This document shows, piece after piece, positions 49,590 through 59,466 of a DNA stretch of 64,000 bases. This DNA is from Candidatus Roizmanbacteria bacterium GW2011_GWC1_37_12. Lineage in GTDB: Bacteria > Patescibacteriota > Microgenomatia > UBA1406 > GWC2-37-13. The notes beneath the pieces were generated by a model. The model ran no database searches and was not told where the DNA came from. It saw only the letters and a program-made list of their open reading frames with translations. Within the stretch, counting starts at the first letter, position 1; the number at the start of each line of letters is the position of its first letter. The stretch is from positions 1 to 64,000 of the forward strand of contig LBST01000002.1 in the NCBI GenBank assembly GCA_000991135.1, written 5' to 3'. The position numbers were made by a program, and so were the translations under genes.

Positions 49590-50528
49590 ATGAAGCTAAA
49601 AAAACTTATTTCCATTGTCATTCCGATTTATAACGAATCACTAGTAATTCCGGAGTTGATCAAACGGCTGACAAATTTTATTAATAAAAATCCCAAATAT
49701 GAATTTGAAATTATTTTAGTCGAAAACGGCTCCGAAGACGAATCTTTCAAACTATTAAAAAAATACACCGGGTTGGATAAAAGGTTTAAAGTGCTTCAGC
49801 TTTCTAAAAATTTTGGCTGCGACGGCGGCATCATTGCCGGTATGCGTTTTGCCAAAGGCGACGCCTGCGTAATCATGATGGCTGACCTCCAGGAACCAGT
49901 AGAACTGATTTTTGACTTTATTAAAAAATGGGAACAGGGATATGAAATCGTTTACGGCATCGTCAAAAAAAGGACAGCCGGATTATTGAGAAATTTGAAT
50001 TCGCGCCTTTTTTACAAAATAATAAATTCGCTGACCAATAATATGTTTCCTGAAAACGCCAGCGACTTCAGATTAATAGACAAAAAGGTTTATGAAACGA
50101 TAAACAGTATGGGCGAACAAAATAAATATTTAAGGGGACTTGTCATCTGGACAGGTTTTAAACATATCGGTATTCCATTCAACCGAGCAAAAAGATTTGC
50201 CGGAGAATCAAAAGCAGATTTTAAAACAGCCCTTTATGTAGCTTTAAATGGAATATTTTCTTTTTCCTATCTTCCTTTGAGGCTGGTCTCGGTACTCGGG
50301 GTCGCCATCACTTTTATCTCGGTTATTCTTATCGTCGTCTACCTCTATCTTTATTTTGTCCACGGCCGAGAAGCCCCGGGAGCCGCGACGATGATCCTTC
50401 TTACTTTGAGCTTGTTCGGAATTCTTTTCTTTGTCCTAGGAATTATTAGTGAGTATTTGGCCAGGATTTACGACGAAGTAAAAAGTCGACCAACTTATAT
50501 AGTAAAAAATAAGGTAAATTTAACATGA
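49590..50528 (+). CDS. Glycosyltransferase family 2 (GtrB/DPM-like, C-terminal TM)
   Basis: ISIVIPIYNESLVIPELIKRL; MMADLQEPVELI; two C-terminal TM segments. Start placed at ATG 49590. Confidence 0.92.
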   Translation: MKLKKLISIVIPIYNESLVIPELIKRLTNFINKNPKYEFEIILVENGSEDESFKLLKKYTGLDKRFKVLQLSKNFGCDGGIIAGMRFAKGDACVIMMADLQEPVELIFDFIKKWEQGYEIVYGIVKKRTAGLLRNLNSRLFYKIINSLTNNMFPENASDFRLIDKKVYETINSMGEQNKYLRGLVIWTGFKHIGIPFNRAKRFAGESKADFKTALYVALNGIFSFSYLPLRLVSVLGVAITFISVILIVVYLYLYFVHGREAPGAATMILLTLSLFGILFFVLGIISEYLARIYDEVKSRPTYIVKNKVNLT

Positions 50529-51706
50529 AAAATTCTAGCCCGCCGTTTTCAAAACAACTAGACGCCTTAAAAGCCGAAGGCGCTTACGCCGTCTTGAATA
50601 AAGCCACTAAGCTCGAAACGGAGGGAAAAAAGATTATCCATTTTGAGATCGGCCAACCGGATTTTCCAACGCCCCAAAATATTACATCAGCAGCAATTAG
50701 CGCTCTTAAAAAAGGACTCACCAAATATAATGCACCGCTTGGGATCATGCCGCTTCGGAGAAGAATCGCCCAGGGATTAAACGAAACAAAAAATATATCG
50801 GTCTCCGAAAACAATATTGCCGTTACTCCTTCCGGAAAGACGGCAATTTTTGTCGCTATGTCTTCTATTCTTGAAAAAGGAGACGAAGTGATCCATCCCG
50901 ACCCAGGCTTTCCCACCTACAGATCTCTTATTGATTTTCTGTCATGCAAACCGAAACCGATTCCGCTTCTTGAAGAAACCGGTTTTAGTTTCGACATGAA
51001 GATTTTCAAGAAAAATTTTTCAAAAAAAACCAAGCTCGTTATCTTGAATTCTCCAAGCAATCCAACAGGAGGGATTATCAAATTAGAGGATCTGGAAGAA
51101 ATTAGAGAGATGGTCAAAAAAACAAATTGTTGGGTAATGACTGATGAAATGTATTCTAAAATCATCTATGATGGTATAAAATATCCAAGTTTTTATAGCT
51201 TCAAGAGTCTCCATCATCAAACAATTCTCGTCGACGGATTTTCCAAGACGTTTTCGATGACCGGCTGGAGAATCGGCTATCTTTCGGCACCGGCGTCACT
51301 GATCGAAAAAATAGATTATTTTCTGACTCATACAGTAGGCTGCACGGCTACCTTTACCCAGTACGCCGTCTTGGAAGGACTGAACGGCCCTCAAAATCAG
51401 GTGAAAAAAATGGTCAAGGAATTTGAGAAGCGAAGAAACTTTGTCGTTTCCGAACTAAATAAAATCAAAGGCATCAAGTGCCAAATTCCACAAGGAGCTT
51501 TTTATGTATTTCCCAATATAAAATCATTTAAAAAGTCATCAAAATGGATTGCTAACTATCTTCTTGAGGAGGCCGGTGTCGCTCTTCTTGACGGAACTTC
51601 TTTTGGAAAATACGGTGAAGGATATCTTAGAATCTCGTATGCGACGAGTATGGAAAATTTAAAAGAAGGAATTGATAGAATTAAAAAGGGGCTAAATAAT
51701 TTATGA
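50525..51706 (+). CDS. Class I/II PLP-dependent aminotransferase (AspAT-like)
   Basis: LNSPSNPTGGIIKLEDLEEI, DGFSKTFSMTGWRIGYLSAP, GEGYLRISYA. Confidence 0.94.
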   Translation: MKNSSPPFSKQLDALKAEGAYAVLNKATKLETEGKKIIHFEIGQPDFPTPQNITSAAISALKKGLTKYNAPLGIMPLRRRIAQGLNETKNISVSENNIAVTPSGKTAIFVAMSSILEKGDEVIHPDPGFPTYRSLIDFLSCKPKPIPLLEETGFSFDMKIFKKNFSKKTKLVILNSPSNPTGGIIKLEDLEEIREMVKKTNCWVMTDEMYSKIIYDGIKYPSFYSFKSLHHQTILVDGFSKTFSMTGWRIGYLSAPASLIEKIDYFLTHTVGCTATFTQYAVLEGLNGPQNQVKKMVKEFEKRRNFVVSELNKIKGIKCQIPQGAFYVFPNIKSFKKSSKWIANYLLEEAGVALLDGTSFGKYGEGYLRISYATSMENLKEGIDRIKKGLNNL

Positions 51707-53487
51707 GAATTGCTGATTACATTATCGATTACATTTACAAAAATGGGACTGACACCATTTTTACCTTGGCTGGCGGTGGAGCGATGTTTTTGAACGACGC
51801 CGTAGCTTGTCATAAAAAAATGAAATATGTCTGTAATCATCATGAACAAGCTTCGGCTATGGCCGCCGAGGCTTATGCCAAGACAAACCAGGGCATAGGC
51901 GCCGTTATGGTAACTTCAGGACCGGGGTCAACCAACGCAATCACCGGGTTACTTGAAGCCTGGCAGAATTCTATTCCCGTTATCTTTATCTCGAGCCAAG
52001 CCAAAAAATCGCAGATGACTCATTTTTCCGGTCTTCCCATCCGCCAGTTTGGTATCCAGGAATTAGACATTATTCCCATCGTCAGGCCGTTGACAAAGTA
52101 CGCCGATTATGTTGAAAAACCAGAAGAAATCCGCTTTAAAATTGAAAAAGCCTACCAAGAGATGTTATCTGGCAGGCCTGGACCAGTCTGGCTCGACATC
52201 CCTCCTGACGTCGCGAGCCAGAGCATCGACCCGGAAAAACTACCTGGATTTGTAGACAAAAAAACACCCAATAGTCTACCTAAAATTTCCACTCGGGAGA
52301 TCGGTTTGGTAATAAATTTATTAAATAGAGCGCGAAAACCAATCATCATCGCCGGCGGCGGAATAAAATTGGCAAAAGCAGTTTCGGAATTCAGAGCCTT
52401 AGTCAACATTTTAAAAATTCCTGTAGTCGTCCCGGAGATGGGAATTGATCTTTTGGAAAACAATCATCCTTGCTATGCTGGCCATGGAGGAACAAAGGGA
52501 GATCGAGCCGGAAACATCGTCATTCAAAACAGCGATCTAATTTTGGCAATCGGCAGCAGGCTCTCTGTTTCTTTTACCGGGCACGAATTTGACAAATATG
52601 CGCCGAGATCTGTAAAAATCGTTATCGACGTCGATGAAAAAGAGCACCAGAAAAAAACAGTTAAAATCAACCATCTTATTATTTCCGACGCCAAATATTT
52701 TATTGAGGAAATGATCAAAAATAAGCAAAAACTGATAGATAATAAAAATGTCTGGTTGAAGAAATGCCAAATAATTAAAAATAAATATGGTTTATATCTA
52801 CCCAAGATTAAAGATAAAAATGGCGAAATCAGCATGTACCACATCGTCGATACTATTTCTAAACTGTCTCGACCCGGTGATTTTTTTATCACCGACGCCG
52901 GAGTGACTGCCTACATCGCCGTCCAAACTTTGAAATTCAAAAAAAACCAAAGGATGATTATTCCCGGAGCCACTCTGACCATGGGCTATAATCTGCCGGC
53001 AATCCTTGGCGTCTGGGCTGCCAATAAAAACGCCAGGATAATCTGCATTACCGGCGACGGGTCGCTCCAGATGAACATCCATGAACTGGGGACGATCGCT
53101 TATCACAAAATTCCGGCAAAAATATTCGTCATCAATAATCATGGTTATCTGGCGATCCGCACGACTCAAAAAAATTTTTTCCAATCAAGACTGATCGGAG
53201 AGGGGAGTGGCTCCGGAGTCTATCTACCCAGTTCCCAAAAAATCGCTCAAGCTTATGGTTATAAATATGTCAGAATAAAAAATTACAAAGAACTATCTAA
53301 GATAAAACAAGTAATGAAGGAAAAATCAGCGGTTATCTGCGAGGTCTTTAGTCCTTATTGGCAGGATGTTCTAACTGTCTCTTCGAAGAAAATGCCCGAT
53401 GGGAAAATGGTCTCGCTGCCTATAGACGATATGTATCCGTTCCTACCTGAAGAGGAAATGAAACAAATTAGGCAGTCTCTCAAATAG
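51703..53487 (+). CDS. ThDP-dependent acetolactate synthase-like enzyme
   Basis: NHHEQASAMAAEAYAKTN (catalytic Glu), TSGPGSTNAITGL, ITGDGSLQMNIHELGTIAYHKIPAKIFVINN (ThDP motif). Confidence 0.93.
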   Translation: MRIADYIIDYIYKNGTDTIFTLAGGGAMFLNDAVACHKKMKYVCNHHEQASAMAAEAYAKTNQGIGAVMVTSGPGSTNAITGLLEAWQNSIPVIFISSQAKKSQMTHFSGLPIRQFGIQELDIIPIVRPLTKYADYVEKPEEIRFKIEKAYQEMLSGRPGPVWLDIPPDVASQSIDPEKLPGFVDKKTPNSLPKISTREIGLVINLLNRARKPIIIAGGGIKLAKAVSEFRALVNILKIPVVVPEMGIDLLENNHPCYAGHGGTKGDRAGNIVIQNSDLILAIGSRLSVSFTGHEFDKYAPRSVKIVIDVDEKEHQKKTVKINHLIISDAKYFIEEMIKNKQKLIDNKNVWLKKCQIIKNKYGLYLPKIKDKNGEISMYHIVDTISKLSRPGDFFITDAGVTAYIAVQTLKFKKNQRMIIPGATLTMGYNLPAILGVWAANKNARIICITGDGSLQMNIHELGTIAYHKIPAKIFVINNHGYLAIRTTQKNFFQSRLIGEGSGSGVYLPSSQKIAQAYGYKYVRIKNYKELSKIKQVMKEKSAVICEVFSPYWQDVLTVSSKKMPDGKMVSLPIDDMYPFLPEEEMKQIRQSLK

Positions 53488-54556
53488 CTATATATCCCTT
53501 CTTTATAAGTAATTCTGCTAATAATATTGCGCCTCCGGCTGCCCCTCTTACCGTATTATGAGACAGGCCAATAAACCGCCAGTCAAATATTTTGTCTTCT
53601 CTTAGTCTTCCCATTGTGATTCCCATTCCGTTTTCAAATTCTCTTTCACTTTCTGTTTGAGGACGATCTGGTTCGTTAAAATATTTTATGAATTGCTTAG
53701 GTGAAGACGGAAGGTTTAATTTTTTTAATGGATTAAAGTTTGTAACGGCTTTTATGATCTGCGATTTTGTTGGTTTTTTAGCAAACTTTACCGTAACTGC
53801 TGCCATATGACCGTTTGTCAGCGGCACCCTGATGCAATTAGCCGAAATCAGCGGCTTCTTGGCCAAAACAATTTTCCTTTTTTCTACTTTTCCCCATATC
53901 TTCATTGGCTCCTGTTCTGATTTTTCTTCCTCATCGCCGATGTAAGGAATGACGTTGTCAACCATTTCCGGCCACATTTTAAAGTTTTTTCCCGACCCCG
54001 AAATCGCCTGCATGCTCGTGACTACCACTCTCGTCGGCTTGTACTTCATTAAAGGAGTTAGAATAGAAACGTAAGACTGAATTGAACAGTTCGGTTTGAC
54101 GGCAATCAACCCCTTTTTCCAGCCTCTTATCTTCCTCTGTATGTCGATTAATTTAAGATGATTAAAATTGATTTCGGGCATGACCATCGGCACATCTTCT
54201 GTAAAACGGTGAGCGGAATTATTTGAAACGACTGGAATACCGACTTCTGCATAATTTATTTCTAGTTTTTTTATTTGCTTCTTGTCTAAATCCAAGGCGC
54301 TGAAAATTAAATCAACTTTGTTTCTGATTTTCTTTATGTTATAAACCGAATAAACCATCATCTGCTTGACAGTGTCTGGAATCGGTCTATCTATCCGCCA
54401 TCTGTCACCAAGAGCTTTAAAATAGGTCTTTCCGGCCGATTGAGGAGAAGCGGCAAGGCAACTGATTTCAAACCAGGGATGTTGTGACAGAATTGAAATA
54501 AATCTTTGTCCGACCATACCAGTCGCCCCTAGTATTCCTACCCTGAATTTTTTCAT
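53480..54556 (-). CDS. asd: Aspartate-semialdehyde dehydrogenase
   Basis: VGILGATGMVGQRFISILSQHPWFEI; VKPNCSIQSYVSIL; MQAISGSG. Confidence 0.93.
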   Translation of the reverse strand: MKKFRVGILGATGMVGQRFISILSQHPWFEISCLAASPQSAGKTYFKALGDRWRIDRPIPDTVKQMMVYSVYNIKKIRNKVDLIFSALDLDKKQIKKLEINYAEVGIPVVSNNSAHRFTEDVPMVMPEINFNHLKLIDIQRKIRGWKKGLIAVKPNCSIQSYVSILTPLMKYKPTRVVVTSMQAISGSGKNFKMWPEMVDNVIPYIGDEEEKSEQEPMKIWGKVEKRKIVLAKKPLISANCIRVPLTNGHMAAVTVKFAKKPTKSQIIKAVTNFNPLKKLNLPSSPKQFIKYFNEPDRPQTESEREFENGMGITMGRLREDKIFDWRFIGLSHNTVRGAAGGAILLAELLIKKGYIAI

Positions 54557-55536
54557 AAACTAACAATTTTAATAACTCTTAATAGATCTCCAAAAATGCC
54601 TCCGGCAGTCACTTGCGGACCAGCGCCCGGGCCTTTAATGACCAATGGATTTTTTGAATAGTTCTTGGTTTTGATGACGGCGATATTATCCGGACCGTCA
54701 AGTTGACCTACGTCGCTTTCTAAATCGGCTTCTGTTAGACCGACAGAACAACTTCTTTTGTTTACTTTTGCAACAAAACGTAACGTCTTCTTGTTTTTTT
54801 TGGACCGATTCATCATTTTATTATACTTTTTATCCAATAACGTTATCTTCTTCATAAAATCATTAACCGATAAATTACTCAACTTTTGAGGAAAGAGCGG
54901 AGTTATCTTAATATCTTCTAAAGATATCTTACTGTCAATTAGCCTAGCTAAAATTAAAGCTTTTCTAGCTACATCTAATCCTGACAGATCATCTCTAGGG
55001 TCAGGTTCGGTAAAGCCTTTTTCTTTGGCTTCAAAAACCGCCTGGGAAAATTTCCTGCCTTTTTGTAAAAGGCTGAAAATATATCCCAAAGTACCTGAAA
55101 AACAACCTTGAATTTCCAAAATTTCATCACCACTTTCTATTAACTCTCTAATTGTGTTAATAATCGGCAGTCCAGCTCCGACCGTCGTCTCGAAAAACAA
55201 TTTATTTCTGTAACGAAATAAAGAGTCGAAAGTCTTTTGATTGGAGGCGAGTGGTTTTTTATTTGACATGACGACAAATCCGCCTTTTCTTAGAGCTTTC
55301 CCGATGGCTGTAGTTGTTTTATCCGAGGCGGTTGTATCAATAAAAACCAGAGGCAGGGGAGCGGCGGTGATCCTTTCCTTTACGGTAATATCATTTGATT
55401 TGGAATCAAAAACAGCTAAAATCTTAAGTCTAATATTATATTGCTTTTCAATTTTAACTTTATTGGTCGTAAGTTGATCAAGAAAAGTTTTCCCAACGCG
55501 ACCTGGTCCCAGGTGTATTATATTTAAGGTTCTCAT
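54553..55536 (-). CDS. hom: Homoserine dehydrogenase (no ACT domain apparent)
   Basis: NIIHLGPGRVGKTFLDQL; FETTVGAGLPIINTIRELIESGDEI; GCFSGTLGYIF; DPRDDLSGLDVARKALILAR. Confidence 0.93.
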   Translation of the reverse strand: MRTLNIIHLGPGRVGKTFLDQLTTNKVKIEKQYNIRLKILAVFDSKSNDITVKERITAAPLPLVFIDTTASDKTTTAIGKALRKGGFVVMSNKKPLASNQKTFDSLFRYRNKLFFETTVGAGLPIINTIRELIESGDEILEIQGCFSGTLGYIFSLLQKGRKFSQAVFEAKEKGFTEPDPRDDLSGLDVARKALILARLIDSKISLEDIKITPLFPQKLSNLSVNDFMKKITLLDKKYNKMMNRSKKNKKTLRFVAKVNKRSCSVGLTEADLESDVGQLDGPDNIAVIKTKNYSKNPLVIKGPGAGPQVTAGGIFGDLLRVIKIVSL

Positions 55537-55547
55537 ATTAATAAAAG

Positions 55548-56444
55548 TTAACTTGAAACGATTGTTCCTTTATCTCCTGGATTCAGAAAACTTTTCACAA
55601 AGATCGGAATATTCTTTTTCCTAACCGGTTCAACGGCTTTGTGATAGATGATTTTTGCTCCTTTTTTTGCCAGACTTTTGGCTTTGCTGTATGTAAGCTT
55701 GTCGTACTTGATCGCTTGTGTATTTTTATTTGGATCTTTGTCATAAAAACCGCTGACGTCTTTCCACAAGTAAAGAGCCTCTGCTCCTAAAAGATTGGAT
55801 AAATAAGCAGCTGATAGATCGCTCCCGCCGCGCCCCAAAGTCGTTGTGCAGCCGTCGTGGGTAAAACCAATATAGCCGGTAACAACCGGAATAACGTTAT
55901 TTTTAATTAAAGGAACCAAAATCTCGTTTATATGATGTTGGCTTTTTTTATAAAGGGGAATGGCGTTATTGAAGTTATTATTTGTAGCGACGATGTAGGA
56001 AGCATCGATCGAATGGGCAATTACTCCGTTCATCTCTAAAGCATCAACGACAACAGAACACGATAATCTTTCTCCGAAAGAAACGATAAAATCGACTCTC
56101 GCCGGAGTAATTTTTTTTTGCGAGACGTTTTTGATAAAAGTTATCAATCGGCTGATTAGATTAATTATATCCGACTCAACTTTAACTGCTTGCGGTCTTC
56201 TGTCAAACTTATATAATACCTTGATGTGCTGTTTTTTTATCTTCTCTACTAACTCCAGGGATTCTTTGATTTTTTTGTTTTTTAAATAATCAGACACTTG
56301 AAACAGTTGATCGGTCACTCCTTTCATCGCCGAAACGACCAGGATTATTTTATTTTTTTTCCGGTATTTTTTTACAATTTGGCAGGCTTTTAATATTCCA
56401 TCCGCAGTTGATAACGAAGCCCCTCCGAATTTCATTACTATCAT
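55548..56444 (-). CDS. Aspartate kinase catalytic domain (no ACT domain apparent)
   Basis: MIVMKFGGASLS; FIVSFGERLSCSVV; TTTLGRGGSDLSAAYLS; LWKDVSGFYDKDPN; 298 aa. Confidence 0.93.
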   Translation of the reverse strand: MIVMKFGGASLSTADGILKACQIVKKYRKKNKIILVVSAMKGVTDQLFQVSDYLKNKKIKESLELVEKIKKQHIKVLYKFDRRPQAVKVESDIINLISRLITFIKNVSQKKITPARVDFIVSFGERLSCSVVVDALEMNGVIAHSIDASYIVATNNNFNNAIPLYKKSQHHINEILVPLIKNNVIPVVTGYIGFTHDGCTTTLGRGGSDLSAAYLSNLLGAEALYLWKDVSGFYDKDPNKNTQAIKYDKLTYSKAKSLAKKGAKIIYHKAVEPVRKKNIPIFVKSFLNPGDKGTIVSS

Positions 56445-57397
56445 CTACTTATTTTACCATCTTTAATATTAGTCGTACTTTCCACAATATACATCGGCCT
56501 GGCTTTTGTTTCCTCAACAATCACTTGAATGTATTTTCCGAGAATACTTATTGCCAAAAGCAAAATTCCTCCGAAAAAGAAAATTGCGAGCATGAGCGGA
56601 ATCGAAGCCTGTATCGGATTACCAAAAACTATAACCCAATACAAATACCCAGTAATAAATAAAAATGAGACAAAAGTTAAAAAAAAGCCTCCATACACCA
56701 TTAAATCTAATAAAAAATATGAAAATCCGAATAATCCTCTTTCGGCGTGATGCAAATAATCAAAGAAATTATAAGAGCTTTTTCCGTAAAGTCTTTTTTT
56801 TCTTTCGTAAGAAATAAAAGCTCTTTTGAATCCAACCCAAGACAATATGCCGCGACCGAAACGATATTTCTCTGGAAGCTTCCGCATCGCCAATAATACT
56901 TTTCTATCAAATAATCCAAATCCAGTTGAATCCGCAGGAATATCTATAAAACTTATTTTTTTTTGAATTAAATAATAAAGTTTTCTTATCGATTTCATCA
57001 TTAAATTATCAGAAGTTTTTTTATAGACTCCTAAAACCACATTATATCCTTGCTCCCATTTTTTAATAAATTTGGGAATCATTTCCGACGGCTCTTGTAA
57101 ATCAGCCGGAATACCAACGATTGCGTCACCAATTGCATGATCATAAGCAGCGTGACCAGAAGATTCCGGCCCGAAGTTTCTAGACAAAAAAATACCTTTT
57201 ACTTTTTTATCTTTACTGGCTATTTTATTTATTAGTTGCTTTGTTTTATCAAAACTGCCATTATCAACAAAAATAAATTCATAATCATAATTCTTTAATT
57301 TCTTCATCACTCTTGTCAAAGAGTGATAGGCAATAACGACATTAGTTTCTTCGTTGTAACAGGGAATGCAGATGGATATTTTTTTCATTTTTGTCAT
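56441..57397 (-). CDS. Glycosyltransferase family 2 (GtrB/DPM-like)
   Basis: ISICIPCYNEETNVVIAYHSL; PADLQEPSEMI; C-terminal TM pair. Confidence 0.93.
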   Translation of the reverse strand: MTKMKKISICIPCYNEETNVVIAYHSLTRVMKKLKNYDYEFIFVDNGSFDKTKQLINKIASKDKKVKGIFLSRNFGPESSGHAAYDHAIGDAIVGIPADLQEPSEMIPKFIKKWEQGYNVVLGVYKKTSDNLMMKSIRKLYYLIQKKISFIDIPADSTGFGLFDRKVLLAMRKLPEKYRFGRGILSWVGFKRAFISYERKKRLYGKSSYNFFDYLHHAERGLFGFSYFLLDLMVYGGFFLTFVSFLFITGYLYWVIVFGNPIQASIPLMLAIFFFGGILLLAISILGKYIQVIVEETKARPMYIVESTTNIKDGKISR

Positions 57398-57410
57398 AAG
57401 TCAAATAAAT

Positions 57411-58337
57411 TCAGTAATTGTTTTTCCTTTCCCGTAATATTTTTGAGTTTGGAAAAATAACAAAAAAATTCTTTTTTTCCACCATTAGTTTTTTTTCTTC
57501 ATCGGTATATAGATACTCGACTATTTTTTCTCTTTCTCTAGCTCCTGTTATTTTTATCTTTACCTTTTTACCTTTACCGTATTTCTTAATCGTTTCCTTG
57601 GCAAAATCGTAGATATTTTTTTCCGGCATTTTTAAAACAAAAACTTCCTGACCTTTCATTTTTGATGCTGCCAGTATTATTAATTCAACCGCTTCAGGAA
57701 TTGTCATAAAAAATCTTTTCATATTTTTATTGGTAACTGTAACTGATTTTCCTTTTTCTATCTGTTCAATCCATAAAGGAACAACTGATCCTCTTGAGTT
57801 AAGTACATTGCCGAAACGAACGACACAGAATTTTGTCCTTGATTTTCCTATGTAGTAGCTTGAGGAAACTATCATTCTTTCCATCATTAGTTTGCTTATT
57901 CCCATAATTGTGTTTGGATTAACAGCTTTATCTGTTGATATGGCAACGACTTTTTCCACATTATGCTCTATTGAAAGATCAATGACGTTTTGGGTTCCAT
58001 AAATATTAGTCTTAATCGTTTCAAAAGGATTATATTCACAATAAGGAACATGTTTCAAAGCAGCGGCGTGAAAAACAATATCAACGTCTCTGAATGCTTT
58101 ATCTAGTCTTTCTTTATCACGGATGTCTCCGATTAAAAATTTAACGTCGATCTTTGTTCCAATTTCTTCAATTTCCTTTTGAAGAAAAAAATGTTTTGAT
58201 TCATCTCTCGAATAAATTCTCACTTGCTTCGGGAGATAATTTTTTATTATATAACGAACTATTTCGCTGCCGATTGAACCAGTTCCACCACTAATCAAAA
58301 TATTCTTTTTGTAAAAAATTCTTTTTAGTTTTTTCAT
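57411..58337 (-). CDS. UDP-GlcNAc 4,6-dehydratase-like SDR (PseB/CapD type)
   Basis: ILISGGTGSIGSEIVRYI; ALKHVPYCEYNPFETIKTNIYGTQNV; STDKAVNPNTIMGISKLMMER. Confidence 0.92.
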   Translation of the reverse strand: MKKLKRIFYKKNILISGGTGSIGSEIVRYIIKNYLPKQVRIYSRDESKHFFLQKEIEEIGTKIDVKFLIGDIRDKERLDKAFRDVDIVFHAAALKHVPYCEYNPFETIKTNIYGTQNVIDLSIEHNVEKVVAISTDKAVNPNTIMGISKLMMERMIVSSSYYIGKSRTKFCVVRFGNVLNSRGSVVPLWIEQIEKGKSVTVTNKNMKRFFMTIPEAVELIILAASKMKGQEVFVLKMPEKNIYDFAKETIKKYGKGKKVKIKITGAREREKIVEYLYTDEEKKLMVEKKNFFVIFPNSKILRERKNNY

Positions 58338-59446
58338 TTTAAGATTTTTTCAATTTCCATACAAATATACTTGACCTGCTTTTCCTTTAAACCTATATAT
58401 AGAGGTAAAGCTAGCGTTTCAGAAGAGATTTTTTCGGCGATGGGAAAATCACCTTTTTTAAAATTAAATTCCTTTTTCATAAAAGGCTGAAGATGAATCA
58501 CCGGCAGATATGGTTTGGTTTGTATACCTTTTTCAGCCAACTTTTTCATTAAAAAGTTTCTCCTATTATTCAAGACTCTAACGACATAAACAAACCATGT
58601 GTGGGTTCGATCTTTTCCGATTTGAGGAATAATTAGTTTTTTGTTTTCTGAAAGATAACGATTATACAGATTAATGATCTTCTTTCTTTCATTAATCATC
58701 CAATCTAATTTTTCAAGTTGAGTTATTCCTAGGGCCGCACTCATTTCATCCATTCGGTAGTTATAACCCAATCTTTCATGTATTAACCAATCGTTCTTTA
58801 GATTTCTTCCTTGATTTTTTAAACTTTTAATCATTAAGTCAATTTTCTTATTATTTGTAACAACAATTCCACCTTCACCAGTAGTCATCTGTTTATTTGG
58901 GTAGAACGCAAACACACCGATCTCTCCAAAAGTTCCAGTCATCTTGTTTCTGTATTTGGCTCCTAGACTTTCACAAGCATCTTCAATTATCTTTAATTTT
59001 TTCTTTTTGGCGATTTCTAAAATGGGCGTCATGTCCGCCGACTGACCAAATATATGAACCACCAAAATCGCTTTTGTTCTTTTGGTTATCGCTTTTACTA
59101 TCTTTTCCGGATCTATATTATAGGTAGTTTCTTCAATATCGACAAAGACTGGTTTGACTCTTTCAAATAACAAACAGTTAGATGAAGATACAAACGAAAA
59201 AGGAGTTGTAATCACTTCGTCTCCTTCCTTCAAACCTAATGATTTCACTGCCAAATGTAATCCGACAGTACCATTACTTACCGAACTAGCATATTTTGAC
59301 CGGCAATACTTAGCTATTTTCTTTTCAAATTCAAGATGTTTTGGTCCCAAGGATAGATAGCCTGACTCCAAGACGTCAATAACAGCTTTTTTGTCTTTTT
59401 TGTCGATATAGGGTGAGGCTATTTTGATGCTAACTTGGGCTAACAT
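58334..59446 (-). CDS. DegT/DnrJ/EryC1/StrS aminotransferase (PseC/LegC-like)
   Basis: SVSNGTVGLHLAVKSLGLKEGDEVITTPFSFVSSSN; EDACESLGAKY; FYPNKQMTTGEGG (PLP Lys present). Confidence 0.93.
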   Translation of the reverse strand: MLAQVSIKIASPYIDKKDKKAVIDVLESGYLSLGPKHLEFEKKIAKYCRSKYASSVSNGTVGLHLAVKSLGLKEGDEVITTPFSFVSSSNCLLFERVKPVFVDIEETTYNIDPEKIVKAITKRTKAILVVHIFGQSADMTPILEIAKKKKLKIIEDACESLGAKYRNKMTGTFGEIGVFAFYPNKQMTTGEGGIVVTNNKKIDLMIKSLKNQGRNLKNDWLIHERLGYNYRMDEMSAALGITQLEKLDWMINERKKIINLYNRYLSENKKLIIPQIGKDRTHTWFVYVVRVLNNRRNFLMKKLAEKGIQTKPYLPVIHLQPFMKKEFNFKKGDFPIAEKISSETLALPLYIGLKEKQVKYICMEIEKILK

Positions 59447-59466
59447 AATTTCTTACTGTATTATAG

